Shown: positions 54,619 to 63,457, counted from the first letter of the stretch. The stretch is 64,000 nt of DNA from CANLBN01 sp034111645 (GCA_034111645.1 JAWUWW010000002.1:28260-92259), one strand, 5' to 3'. The notes: generated from the letters alone by a model not told the origin. Program-made: numbers and translations.

Positions 54619-54650
54619 AGAGGCCTTAACGGTAGAATGCGGCCTCTTTT
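54619..54650 (+). terminator. Terminator of gltX
   Basis: AGAGGCC pairs with GGCCTCT around a 15-base loop, then TTT. It lies 55 bases after the gltX stop and falls inside the inverted repeat copy A (54628-54665). Confidence 0.7.
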
Positions 54651-54665
54651 CGATCAATGCGCTTA
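54628..54665 (+). repeat. 38-bp inverted repeat, copy A
   Basis: AACGGTAGAATGC followed by GGCCTCTTTTCGATCAATGC and GCTTA. Its inverted partner at 55288-55325 is identical at 36 of 38 positions. The pair brackets tRNA-Ala and about 0.5 kb of sequence of unknown nature. Confidence 0.85.
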
Positions 54666-54702
54666 GCTTAATAGTTTAAAGTTAAATGTAGATTAAGAAA
54701 TT

Positions 54703-54778
54703 GGGGCCTTAGCTCAGCTGGGAGAGCGCAACACTGGCAGTGTTGAGGTCAGCGGTTCGATCCCGCTAGGCTCCACCA
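54703..54778 (+). tRNA. tRNA-Ala (anticodon GGC)
   Basis: 76 bases with an encoded CCA. Acceptor stem GGGGCCT/AGGCTCC (one G-T), D arm GCTCAGCTGGGAGAGC, anticodon stem-loop CAACA-CTGGCAG-TGTTG and T arm with GGTTCGATCC. It is a likely insertion landmark, since the accessory sugar cluster begins shortly after it. Confidence 0.97.
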
Positions 54779-55287
54779 ATTTTAGTCTTACAAATCAGTA
54801 TCTTATAGTGTTTATACAAACTATATGTGAACTACTCCACGCTACCCTTTAGTCCAAAAATAAGGGTCATAGGTAGCGCGAGAGGTAGCACAGGATACAG
54901 GTAAGACAATGTGGAACACTAAGTGCATCTCTTCTCTAAAGCCCAGAGACTCTCCCATCAAGGCCAGGTGGATGTATAGGAGAGGAAGTCATCTTGAATC
55001 TCATTAGGGCTCAACATAAACGAAAGTGCAGCAAGAAGCCGGATATATGTCAAAGCCGCCATTTTTATTACTATATTGCAGGGTCACAAAACAGTATTTT
55101 TTATAGAGTAATACCAAAGTGAGTGAATAGAAAAAGAGCTTGACGCTTAGGCCCCAGGCGGTTTAACGACGGCCTAAAACCCCGTTAAGGCGATTAAAAA
55201 ACATAACGTTGTGTTGATTTATTCAGGGTGTCCATATATGTCCCTGCTATTACCCTGCTATTATTCGCTTATCTAAAAATACAAACT
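54779..55287. other. Unassigned 0.5-kb stretch downstream of tRNA-Ala
   Basis: No open frame of length, although the composition is less AT-rich than the sugar cluster. It holds GGTAGC-rich words (54845-54905), a TTAGGCC/GGCCTAA inverted repeat with nested TTAACG/CGTTAA at about 55148-55189, and ACCCTGCTATTA-like direct repeats near 55240-55265. It could be the residue of an element once inserted at the tRNA, but I find no integrase motif or copy of the tRNA 3' end. Confidence 0.35.
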
Positions 55288-55325
55288 TAAGCGCATTGAT
55301 CGAAAAGAAGCTGCATTCTACCGTT
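55288..55325 (-). repeat. 38-bp inverted repeat, copy B
   Basis: Reverse complement matches copy A (54628-54665) at 36 of 38 positions. The two changes fall in the GGCC of the gltX terminator stem, and the partner arm (AGAGGCC) is not present beside it, so this copy cannot form that terminator. It lies 25 bases beyond the stop of the pyruvyl transferase gene. Confidence 0.85.
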
Positions 55326-55349
55326 GATGGGTGCCGGAGAGAGCCCCAT

Positions 55350-56477
55350 TTATTTAGATTCTAGCCATGAAAACAACGAGTTAATAAAGATCTCATACTC
55401 TGCTTGCAAACGAACTATAATGTGTGAGTTTTCCTCAGGTTTGGCATTTAACATAATTTTTGAAAGCCGAAGCAAGTCTGAAGAAAAATTTTCATTTCTT
55501 ATATCAACTATACTTGTGCTATCAATTTCTTTATAAAGCTCATCAATTTGTCGATAATTCATAAGACCAATAGTAGGAACACCCAAACCTATACTACACA
55601 CATTCGCATGAAATCTATTCGCCAATACTAATTCAGCATTTGAATAAATGCTCATAACTTCACGAAATGAATGTTTTCCGTGCAACAATGGAGCAACCGA
55701 AACTCTTATTCTGCGATCTTCATCATTCATTATCTGTAACATATCGTTAATAAATACCAAATCACTATATATATGAGGTACAAAGACAAATTCAAGATCA
55801 AATTCTGAAAAAATTAAATTGAAATATTTTTTAAATTCGCTAACAAACCCATGATAATTTACTTTTCCCTCAACATTAGGAAATCTTTCTTCTGACATAT
55901 CAGTAGCAATATTTACTGCAATGTATTTTTTATCCTTATAATATTTAGATGGACAATCTGTATCAATAAAAAAACCTGCATCTGGTGTAGAAAATATTGA
56001 TTCCAAATATTTTTTTCCGATATATTTGTTTGTCGTTTTCATAGCTCCGTCATTTCTAACGGAAATAAAACTGCCCTGCTCAATAATAACATCTAAAAAT
56101 TTTCTAAACTTTTCACGAGATAACTCGCTCACACCTTGTCCTGAATCGACACCTAATGCATTAAAAATGACTGGTATATTAATTTTTTTATACAGTTCAG
56201 GCTCAATAGCTATAGACGTACCAGTAGGCGAAGTCTCAACCCAGAGCTCAAAATAGTTACCGCCACCTATAATAAGTAGGTCATAGGTATTTACTAAATC
56301 CACAAAGCTTTTATCAAAAAATCGTTTCTTCCAATAAAACTCTCTGATTTCCAACTCATCTATTTGAAAATTAAAACTTTTACTTTTTTTCAGATACTTA
56401 TAAAAGCCATAGTGATTAGCATTATCTCCAATATTTCCATTAAAACTTGCAAGATGCAGCGTCCTCAATACTTTCAT
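55350..56477 (-). CDS. Polysaccharide pyruvyl transferase family protein
   Basis: A 375-aa protein of the PS_pyruv_trans fold. Hallmarks are the N-terminal SFNGNIGDNANHYGF, YDLLIIGGGNYFE, the ISVRNDGAMK segment and the C-terminal LVLANRFHANVCSIGLGVPTIGL, with the Arg-x-His pair of the family. It probably adds a pyruvate ketal or another three-carbon group to a sugar of the glycan made by this cluster; exact substrate unknown. Its start overlaps the neuA-like stop by four bases (ATGA). Last gene of the minus-strand sugar operon. AT-rich like its neighbours. Confidence 0.85.
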   Translation of the reverse strand: MKVLRTLHLASFNGNIGDNANHYGFYKYLKKSKSFNFQIDELEIREFYWKKRFFDKSFVDLVNTYDLLIIGGGNYFELWVETSPTGTSIAIEPELYKKINIPVIFNALGVDSGQGVSELSREKFRKFLDVIIEQGSFISVRNDGAMKTTNKYIGKKYLESIFSTPDAGFFIDTDCPSKYYKDKKYIAVNIATDMSEERFPNVEGKVNYHGFVSEFKKYFNLIFSEFDLEFVFVPHIYSDLVFINDMLQIMNDEDRRIRVSVAPLLHGKHSFREVMSIYSNAELVLANRFHANVCSIGLGVPTIGLMNYRQIDELYKEIDSTSIVDIRNENFSSDLLRLSKIMLNAKPEENSHIIVRLQAEYEIFINSLFSWLESK

Positions 56478-57160
56478 TTTAAATATTTCCTCACTTCATC
56501 TAAATCAGACATGCAATCAATATCAATACTTTTTTCAGCCTTCATTTCGAATGGTACGGTCTTATCAGAAAAAAGCTTATTCCTTTTTAAATATTCTTCA
56601 ATTTTAATAATATATATAGCGCCATTTGGCATGAATACCTTTGGGAGGTCTTGCCTACACATAAAAGGAAACTCATTGTTATATAAACCCTTGAGGTATC
56701 CTTCTTCATTAAGTATAAATGCCTTTAACGGCGTATGGACTGGTTCAGTTACACTGATCAATGCAGTTGCTTTGCACGACAACAAATAGTCTATCGCTGC
56801 ATCTATATCACTACTATTACGTAATGGAGACGTAGGCTGCAATAAAATCAAATAATCGTATTTCTCGCCAGATTGTTTTAGCGTTTCTAAGACATGATCA
56901 ATTACTGGTTCTGTTGGCGATGAATCTAAAGCCAAAGCAGCAGGTCTTTTAAGAATTGAGGAACCATAACTCTTAGCTATTGTTAAAATTTCATCGCTGT
57001 CTGAGCTAACTATAGTTTTTGATATCCATTTAGATTGGACACTTGCTTCAACCGACCAAGCAAGCATAGGCTTAGAACCTACATCAATAATATTTTTTTT
57101 TGGAATACCTTTTGACCCACCTCTGGCGGGAATAATGGCAACAAAGCTTGATTTAATCAT
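56474..57160 (-). CDS. CMP-nonulosonic acid synthetase (NeuA/LegF-like cytidylyltransferase)
   Basis: A 228-aa nucleotidyltransferase with the CTP-binding motif IIPARGGSKGIPKKN, the SSDSDEIL segment and LQPTSPLR, all typical of CMP-sialate synthetases. It activates a nonulosonic acid as its CMP form. The start is taken as the ATG at 57160 with GAAGG 6 bases before it; the open frame continues to a GTG at 57172. It overlaps the amidotransferase stop by 8 bases. No C-terminal extra domain is present. Which nonulosonate is used cannot be told from this protein alone. Confidence 0.88.
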   Translation of the reverse strand: MIKSSFVAIIPARGGSKGIPKKNIIDVGSKPMLAWSVEASVQSKWISKTIVSSDSDEILTIAKSYGSSILKRPAALALDSSPTEPVIDHVLETLKQSGEKYDYLILLQPTSPLRNSSDIDAAIDYLLSCKATALISVTEPVHTPLKAFILNEEGYLKGLYNNEFPFMCRQDLPKVFMPNGAIYIIKIEEYLKRNKLFSDKTVPFEMKAEKSIDIDCMSDLDEVRKYLK

Positions 57161-58382
57161 CACAACCTTCACCAGATATGGTGTGCCTCAATTCCCATGC
57201 ATCATCCTTTTTATTCCAAATATGTGGAGATCTAAACTTATCTATCGTAGCCCAAAATTCCTTTTCAGAAGTGTCTATATAATGAAGAAACTCCTTAAAG
57301 TATTTATTTGGAAATTCCGCATCATACTTTCTCACTAAATATATTGCTTCTTCACGGGTAATTTTATCATTTCTCACCTCTTGTGAAGCGTCATAGGTAG
57401 CTCGGCCAATGCCAAACTTAATGAGTGTCGTAAAATAATGAAACGGGTCGATTTTATCATCAATACTACTATATTTAGAAAAACTTCCTTCCGTCCGAAC
57501 TGTATTTGCTTCAAACCCAGTATTTTCAACTGCGTAGTAATAACATTCTTGGGGGTCCCATTTAAGATAATAACCAAGGTAATGAACCTCCACACCTGCG
57601 TTTATTAAATCTTCTTTTAAAGGAGCAATATACGGAGCAAAATCAATTTTTGAAAAACCATGATCATCAATATAGCTTTGCATTGTTTTACCACCGAACA
57701 ACATTTTTAATGAATCATCGACGGAAAAAAAGTCCATATTCATGATAGGATTTTCATTTTCTTCAATTGCATTTCCATATTCGGCTTGATTTTCTCCATA
57801 CATCACTAATTTCACACCAAACTTTTTAGCTATTGCAGGACCTATGATGCGTTGGCCAACAATAAAAGGCTGAAAAGGATGTAACAAATTATGGAAGGCA
57901 AACTTTGTCATTAAACGATGTAGCTTACCGTTAGGCGTATACAAAATATTATCGTGACCACCTACGTGCATCCAATTCTGGAAATTCTTCCACCCTATAT
58001 CAGTATACAAATGTGGTGCCCATGTAACTGTTAAAGGATTCATACCATATTTATATTTAAGTATATGTGATGTAAAGGCACTATCCTTTCCTCCGCTTCC
58101 AGGAACAATTACATCATATGAACCATCTTTACTTTTAAATCTTGATAGTAATTCTTTTAGTTTTTCTTCTCTTTCAACCCAGTTAATACCCGTTTCTTTT
58201 TCATCATGATAATTACATGCTGAACAAATATCTTCATCAGTAAAACTTATAACCTTCTTTTTTTCTTTAATTTCATTTTTAAATTCAACAGTTGAGTTTG
58301 GCCTTTGATTTGATATAACACATTTTTTACAAAATTTTACACTATTTGGCAAACCATAATAGGCTTCTAACTGATCATTCAT
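57153..58382 (-). CDS. N-acetyl sugar amidotransferase (WbpG/PseA-like)
   Basis: A 409-aa protein with two Cys pairs (C18/C21 in FCKKC, C53/C56 in ICSAC) and the PP-loop ATP-binding motif PGSGGKDS (SGGKDS at 96-101). It belongs to the WbpG/PseA/LegX group, which use ammonia from a HisH/HisF-like pair to turn an N-acetyl into an acetamidino group. Direct neighbours are hisH-like and hisF-like genes, as in Pseudomonas wbpG-wbpH-wbpI-type clusters. It starts one base into the hisH-like stop. The product may be an amidinated nonulosonate. Confidence 0.87.
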   Translation of the reverse strand: MNDQLEAYYGLPNSVKFCKKCVISNQRPNSTVEFKNEIKEKKKVISFTDEDICSACNYHDEKETGINWVEREEKLKELLSRFKSKDGSYDVIVPGSGGKDSAFTSHILKYKYGMNPLTVTWAPHLYTDIGWKNFQNWMHVGGHDNILYTPNGKLHRLMTKFAFHNLLHPFQPFIVGQRIIGPAIAKKFGVKLVMYGENQAEYGNAIEENENPIMNMDFFSVDDSLKMLFGGKTMQSYIDDHGFSKIDFAPYIAPLKEDLINAGVEVHYLGYYLKWDPQECYYYAVENTGFEANTVRTEGSFSKYSSIDDKIDPFHYFTTLIKFGIGRATYDASQEVRNDKITREEAIYLVRKYDAEFPNKYFKEFLHYIDTSEKEFWATIDKFRSPHIWNKKDDAWELRHTISGEGCDD

Positions 58383-59029
58383 TATTTATAACTCACAGAT
58401 ATATTTACAAAATTTTTAAGGATAATCAGCCCTATTTCTCCACTTTTTTCGGGGTGAAACTGGCATCCATAAATATTATTCTTTTTTACTGCGGCGCAAA
58501 AAAATTTTCCTCCATAATCTGCAACTGCAAGAATTTCATCATTATTGTCTGGTACGGCTGCAAAGGAATGGACGAAATACATATCATCTCCATCATTTAT
58601 TCCAGATAATATAGCATCAGTTGATTCTCTATTATAAAAATTTATTTCATTCCAACTAATATGCGGAAGTTTTTCTTTTGAACCATCATTAGTCTCAAGT
58701 TTACAAACCGGTCCGGAAATCAGTCCTAATCCCTTAGTGCTACCAAACTCTTCACTTTCAGAAAATAACATTTGCATCCCTAAACAAATACCCAAAAGCG
58801 GTTTATTAGTTTTACAATATTCGTTAATTATTTCAATCAAACCAGCGGCTTTCAGCCTATTCATTCCATGCTTAAATGCACCAACACCCGGCAAAATCAC
58901 ACCATCTGAAGACAATATAGCTTCAGTAGATTTTGATAGAATTGGTATAGCGCCAACATTTTCTATTGCGCTAGCAATACTCTTAATGTTCCCCATTCCG
59001 TAATCTATTATGGCAATTTTGGCTTTCAA
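58382..59029 (-). CDS. HisH-like glutamine amidotransferase of the sugar pathway
   Basis: A 215-aa class I glutaminase resembling the HisH subunit. The nucleophile is Cys82 in GICLGMQ, and the GCQFHPEKSGEIG segment supplies the His and Glu of the triad. It releases ammonia and passes it to the HisF-like partner. It overlaps the hisF-like gene by four bases, and sits between it and the amidotransferase. No other his genes are nearby, so a role in histidine synthesis is unlikely. Confidence 0.9.
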   Translation of the reverse strand: MKAKIAIIDYGMGNIKSIASAIENVGAIPILSKSTEAILSSDGVILPGVGAFKHGMNRLKAAGLIEIINEYCKTNKPLLGICLGMQMLFSESEEFGSTKGLGLISGPVCKLETNDGSKEKLPHISWNEINFYNRESTDAILSGINDGDDMYFVHSFAAVPDNNDEILAVADYGGKFFCAAVKKNNIYGCQFHPEKSGEIGLIILKNFVNISVSYK

Positions 59030-59784
59030 AATCTTACCCTTACGTGATTATGAGTTAAGGCTTTTTTAATATAAAAAATTTTTTCGTGTTTGTAGTGCAA
59101 AACAGAACCCAAGGCCACCGCATCCAGGCTTAAGTTTTTCATTAGATTAACTACATCAAGCTTACAGCCGGCGCCTCCACTTGCTATAACAGGAATAGAA
59201 ACTGAATCAGCAACTTGTGTGTTCAACTCTATATCAAAGCCTTTCTTGGTTCCGTCTCTATCGATAGAGGTTACCATTATTTCACCCGCACCTAATTGTT
59301 CTACTTCCTTTGCCCACGCCATAACATCTAATCCTGTTGGCTCTCTACCGTTGTCCGTGTATGCCTCCCATTTTCCAACTGATATATTCTTTGCAACGAT
59401 TGAAGCCACTATACACTGGGAACCAAATATTTTAGCTGCATTATCTATAAACTGCTTATTTCTAACTGCTTGTGTATTAATGGCTACCTTATCTGCGCCA
59501 CTGTTTAATGCTTCTTGAATATCTTCAATTGTTCTTATACCTCCACCTACAGTGATAGGAACAAAAACATTCACGCAAGCTTTTTTTATAATATGACTAA
59601 GATTGTTTCTATCATAATAAGCTGCAACAGCATCCATAAAAATAATTTCATCGATTCCTTGTTGATAATATTCTATTGCCATTTGATTGGGGTCACCAAT
59701 TTTTCTCAATCCTTCTAAATGAATACCCTTAATGACGTATTCATTTTTTACATCTATGCGTGCAATAACTCTTTTTTTGAGCAA
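59026..59784 (-). CDS. HisF-like synthase subunit with Val at the second catalytic Asp position
   Basis: A 252-aa TIM-barrel protein closely following HisF (MLKKRVIARIDVKNEYVIKG, VGGGIRTIEDIQEALNSGADKVAIN, GEIMVTSIDRDGTKKGFD, IPVIASGGAG). Asp11, one catalytic residue of HisF, is present. Position 130, which is the second catalytic Asp in HisF (IDAK/IDT), is Val here (ASIVAKN; codon GTT). The ammonia-channel side of the barrel seems intact. This fits a protein that only conveys ammonia to the sugar amidotransferase. A single-base A-to-T change could also explain it, so a sequencing or neutral mutation is not excluded. Confidence 0.88.
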   Translation of the reverse strand: MLKKRVIARIDVKNEYVIKGIHLEGLRKIGDPNQMAIEYYQQGIDEIIFMDAVAAYYDRNNLSHIIKKACVNVFVPITVGGGIRTIEDIQEALNSGADKVAINTQAVRNKQFIDNAAKIFGSQCIVASIVAKNISVGKWEAYTDNGREPTGLDVMAWAKEVEQLGAGEIMVTSIDRDGTKKGFDIELNTQVADSVSIPVIASGGAGCKLDVVNLMKNLSLDAVALGSVLHYKHEKIFYIKKALTHNHVRVRF

Positions 59785-59785
59785 T

Positions 59786-60919
59786 TTAATCTAACTCCTG
59801 TAATTCTTTTTGATGTGATATATCCCATAAAAATTTTGAATGTAATAACTGAATGAATTTTTTATCACTGTTTCCATCGCCAAAAGAATTATTTACGCTA
59901 GAATATTTATTATTACTTTTTTTAATATTATGAATTTTACTTAAAATATCTTGTGAATTATACTGTGCATGCACCACCCCACCACAAATGGCTCTTCTAT
60001 TTTGACGAGAACCTATATCAATAGTAGGAACATTATAGAACGGCGCTTCTCTAATACCAGCACTAGAGTTGCCTATAATAAACGTAGCGTCTTTTAGTAA
60101 CGTTAAAAAATATTCAAACCTAAGTGACGGAAAGATTCTAAAGTTTTCACCTTTAAAGCGCTCATACTCACTAAGAATTTCATTGCTGCCCAGATCATTA
60201 TTTGGATAAATAATCACATAGTTTAGTTTTGATTTAATAATTGCATTAACTACTTCGGCAATATGTTTTTTGATTGCTGAATATTCAGTAGTCACTGGGT
60301 GAAACATTAAAATAGAATATGAAGTAAATGAAATATTATAGTAACTCTTCACATCTTGAATATCTGGCAGTAACCCTGGTTTCATTAAATCCAAATCGGG
60401 AGAACCTATCACAAAAATAGAATTAGATTTCTCTCCGAGCTGAACTAAACGTTTTTTTGCTGAATCGTTAGCAACCAAATGAATATGCGACATCTTACTT
60501 ACTGCATGCCGAATTAACTCATCAATTGTTCCAGAAATTTCACCGCCTTCTATATGAGCAACCAAAATATTATTTAAACTTCCCACTATCGCACCGGCTA
60601 ATGCTTCAGGTCTATCTCCATGAACAATAATAAGATCTGGTTTTGTTTCAGCAACGTAGTGGGAGAAGCCATCAATAGTTTTTGCTAAGGTCCTATCCAT
60701 ATGATCAATCTCATCATGATTTATGTACATATAGATGTTTTTAAATCCACTTTTTACGACTTCGTCTACAGTCTTCCCATATTTTCTACTCATATGCATC
60801 CCAGTAGCAAAGATATGTATTTCAAAAGAATTATCAAATTGAGTAATCTTGATTAAAGACTTCATTTTACCAAAATCTGCGCGAGTACCAGTTAAAAAAA
60901 CAATTCTTTTCTTATTCAC
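59786..60919 (-). CDS. UDP-GlcNAc 2-epimerase, hydrolysing (NeuC/LegG-like)
   Basis: A 377-aa enzyme of the hydrolysing epimerase type (FLTGTRADFGKMKSLI, VHGDRPEALAGAIVGSLNNILVAHIEGGEISGTIDELIRHAVSKMSHIHLVAN, GNSSAGIREAPFYNVPTIDIGSRQNRR). It makes ManNAc or the corresponding 2,4-diacetamido sugar from the UDP/GDP-activated precursor. It overlaps neuB by 8 bases. Whether it belongs to the sialic (NeuC) or legionaminic (LegG) route cannot be settled, because legB/legC-like genes are not in the window. Confidence 0.88.
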   Translation of the reverse strand: MNKKRIVFLTGTRADFGKMKSLIKITQFDNSFEIHIFATGMHMSRKYGKTVDEVVKSGFKNIYMYINHDEIDHMDRTLAKTIDGFSHYVAETKPDLIIVHGDRPEALAGAIVGSLNNILVAHIEGGEISGTIDELIRHAVSKMSHIHLVANDSAKKRLVQLGEKSNSIFVIGSPDLDLMKPGLLPDIQDVKSYYNISFTSYSILMFHPVTTEYSAIKKHIAEVVNAIIKSKLNYVIIYPNNDLGSNEILSEYERFKGENFRIFPSLRFEYFLTLLKDATFIIGNSSAGIREAPFYNVPTIDIGSRQNRRAICGGVVHAQYNSQDILSKIHNIKKSNNKYSSVNNSFGDGNSDKKFIQLLHSKFLWDISHQKELQELD

Positions 60920-61958
60920 TTATATCATCCCAACATAGGTGTTCATCACAATCCAAGTCTTTTATAACCTTTCTTCCTAACAATGACTCAAAAAATTCTG
61001 CTTTTATTTCACCTGTCCCTGGCCTCTTAACCCATATATTTTCTTCTGAAAGAACTTCTCCTTTTTCAATCTTTTTAATAGAGACAACCGTAGCAAAAGC
61101 AAAATTAATCGTAACCTGTTCTTCTTTAGTCGCTTTTTTCTCACCACCTCTCATATTCCATATCTCTTTACTGCCTTGAACTAACTCTTGAGCTCCAACT
61201 TCATCCATAGAGTTAACTATATCTGGTCCATTTCTATCCATGGTATCCGTGAAATGGCGCTCAAGTATAGATGCGCCTAAGGCAACCGAGGCAAAACAAG
61301 CAAGATTAGAAACTGTATGGTCTGATAAACCTACAACAACATTAGGAAACTCTTTTTGAATTTCTTGCATTGCCCCCAATCTAACTAAATGTGATGGCGT
61401 AGGGTATAAGTTAGTTGTATGCAATAAAGCAAATTTTATTTTATGACGATTAAATACTTGTACTGCTTTGCGAATACTTTTTATGTCATTCATTCCTGTA
61501 CTCAATATAATAGGTTTGCCGAAAGACGCTATATGATTAAGTAATGGATAGTTATTGCACTCTCCGGATCCTACCTTATAAGCTGAAACTTCCATTTTCT
61601 GTAGTCTGTTGGCCGCAGCTCTTGAAAAAGGAGTACTTATAAATATCATCCCCTTAGAATCAACATACTCCTTTAGCTTTATCTCATCCGCTTCATTAAG
61701 AGCACAACTCTCCATTATTTCATAAATTGACATATCAGAGTTACCCGGAATGACATTTCTTGCTTCTTTACTCATCTCATCTTCTACAATATGAGTCTGA
61801 TGTTTGACTACTTCGATGCCGGCTCTATGCGCAGCATCAACCATGTCAAGTGCTATATCTAGCGACCCATTGTGATTAATACCTATTTCTGCGATTACTA
61901 GAGGAGGGTAATCTTCACCTATTTTTCTATGTGAAATTTCTATAAATGGCTTAGTCAT
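60912..61958 (-). CDS. N-acetylneuraminate/legionaminate synthase (NeuB/LegI-like)
   Basis: A 348-aa enzyme with an N-terminal TIM barrel (PLVIAEIGINHNGSLDIALDMVDAAH, VGSGECNNYPLLNHIASFGKPIILSTGMN, VGLSDHTVSNLACFASVALGASILERHFT) and a C-terminal SAF (antifreeze-like) domain (about 285-345). It condenses a mannosamine-type sugar with phosphoenolpyruvate. AAGG lies 7-8 bases before the ATG at 61958. First intact gene of the minus-strand operon; the promoter must lie in the 130 bases upstream, or transcription may come from the interrupted small gene. Confidence 0.92.
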   Translation of the reverse strand: MTKPFIEISHRKIGEDYPPLVIAEIGINHNGSLDIALDMVDAAHRAGIEVVKHQTHIVEDEMSKEARNVIPGNSDMSIYEIMESCALNEADEIKLKEYVDSKGMIFISTPFSRAAANRLQKMEVSAYKVGSGECNNYPLLNHIASFGKPIILSTGMNDIKSIRKAVQVFNRHKIKFALLHTTNLYPTPSHLVRLGAMQEIQKEFPNVVVGLSDHTVSNLACFASVALGASILERHFTDTMDRNGPDIVNSMDEVGAQELVQGSKEIWNMRGGEKKATKEEQVTINFAFATVVSIKKIEKGEVLSEENIWVKRPGTGEIKAEFFESLLGRKVIKDLDCDEHLCWDDISE

Positions 61959-62396
61959 AGCTATACCTTATTTTAATTGTTAAAATCACTTCTTATTACA
62001 ACTAAGCTTTAAAAGATCTACTTCTTTAAAAATAGAAGATAGCTCCAGTTTGTTTTCTTTAACTAAGGCTAGCCCATATTACCGCTCTATAGAGCTTTCA
62101 ATATAATTTTTTCCACATATGATTGAACCAACATATTTTTAGAGGCTAAATCTTGTAATAACCGCTGATATGTCACTTCATCAGCGTGAAAACTTTCTAA
62201 GAATTCATAATCTGGCAATTTAATAGTTTTTGGATCGTGGTAGCTATAAAAGTTATCTAAGCGACTTATTCGACTTGATAGTTTTTCGATGTATGGACTT
62301 CCCAGCTTTTACTAGACACGGTTTGCTTCTAAAAAACACTGCTTTAATATTTAGCGGTGACACACCACATGTGTGCGAATGACAATTAATCGGATT

Positions 62397-63131
62397 TTAG
62401 AACATTTCGATAAAATTAAATATCTCAGTTTTCGCTTCGTCTCTTTGTGAATAGACCTTACGTTTTATCACTCGCTTTTTAAACGTTGCAAAAAATATTT
62501 CGTCTACTGGATTTTCATGACAATTTCCTCGTCGACTCATTGAGGGCTTTAAATTATTATCCCGCATGAAATCCAAATAATCGTGGCTCTCATATTGGCT
62601 GCTTTGGTCACTATGAACTAATAGTTCCTGCTTAGGCTGTCGCTGCCAAACAGCCATCATCAGCGCCCTGATAACCAGATGACGATCCATTGTTTTGTTC
62701 ATTGACCAACCTAAAACGCACCTAAAAAATAAATCCAAGACCATCGTGACATACAAAAAACCTTCATTCTTAAGGACATAAGTGATATCACTCACCCAAA
62801 TTTGATTCGGTTTATCCGGTGCAAAATCTCGGTCTAAAATATTGTCAGCAATCTTGCCTACTTTGCCACCTTTTATATAACGACGCTTATAGCCAATTTG
62901 TGCGCGTAGCTTATTATTTCGCATGATTTTAGCAACGCGATGAACGCTACAAACCTCACCATCATCACGTAAATCTCGATGAATCCATGGGCTGCCATAA
63001 GTGGAGCCGCTCGCAATATACGAGGCTTTAACGAGCTTTAATAGTCGACCATCTTCAATCGCTCGACTAGATAATGGCTGATTTAGCCACGCGTAAAAAC
63101 CACTGCGGTGCAATTTAAAAACACGGCACAT
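62397..63131 (-). pseudogene. IS3 orfB transposase (DDE integrase), truncated by a stop codon
   Basis: 244 codons from MCRVFKLHRSGFYAWLNQP. The rve domain has the first Asp in WVSDITYV, the second in VHSDQSSQY (SDRGSQY is usual) and the Glu in NCHENPVDEIFFATFKK. The frame ends with FIEMF then TAA where the family has Tyr; after the TAA the same frame continues NPINCHSHTCGVSP, the expected C-terminus. The stop is thus a point mutation of an otherwise readable gene. Its frame is reached from orfA by a -1 shift at A-AAA-AAG. Confidence 0.88.
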
Positions 63132-63178
63132 GGCATTGACAGAAAACTCATCGCGATTGTCACGAATGAAGGCGTACT

Positions 63179-63457
63179 TTACTCGGGGTTGTTGGCAAAG
63201 TACTTTGCGGCCTTTTTTAGAATGTCGCGTTCCTCCGTGACTCTTATCAATTCAGATTTAAGTCGAGCTATTTCTGCTTGATCATCGGTAGACTTCAGTT
63301 GTTTTGGACTAACTCGCAGATCAGAGCGCCATTGGTACAATGTTTTTGTACAGACACCCAGGCGATCAGCGACTTCGGTAACAGAGTAACCCCGCTCCGT
63401 TATTTGCTTAACCGCTTCGTTTTTAAATTCTTCGGTATATCGTTTGCCTTTGCTCAT
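63179..63457 (-). CDS. IS3 orfA (helix-turn-helix, leucine zipper)
   Basis: A 92-aa protein with the HTH_8/transposase-8 domain (RYTEEFKNEAVKQITERGYSVTEVADRLGVCTKTLYQWRSDL) and a C-terminal leucine-zipper stretch (IARLKSELIRVTEERDILKKAAKYFA). The slippery sequence A-AAA-AAG is at 63212-63218, in the codons for ILKK; a -1 shift there leads into orfB with no stop in between. Looks intact. Confidence 0.92.
   Translation of the reverse strand: MSKGKRYTEEFKNEAVKQITERGYSVTEVADRLGVCTKTLYQWRSDLRVSPKQLKSTDDQAEIARLKSELIRVTEERDILKKAAKYFANNPE
63212..63218 (-). other. Programmed -1 ribosomal frameshift site of the IS3 element
   Basis: A-AAA-AAG in the orfA frame (CTA AAA AAG). After slippage the reading GRKVLCQQPRVKYAFIRDN continues through to orfB. 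This is the classic IS3-family arrangement. Confidence 0.85.

Noticed and set aside
54779..55349. Phage or integrative-element attachment site at tRNA-Ala
   Set aside because: No integrase motif in the adjacent sequence and no second copy of the tRNA 3' end in the window; the inverted repeat there is of terminator sequence, not tRNA sequence.
55324..55536. 70-codon plus-strand frame at 55324
   Set aside because: Antisense to the C-terminus of the pyruvyl transferase gene; no ribosome site and no family.
58382..59784. hisH and hisF as histidine-biosynthesis genes
   Set aside because: No other his genes are near, both overlap sugar genes, and the HisF-like protein lacks Asp130; the amidotransferase partner gives a better role.
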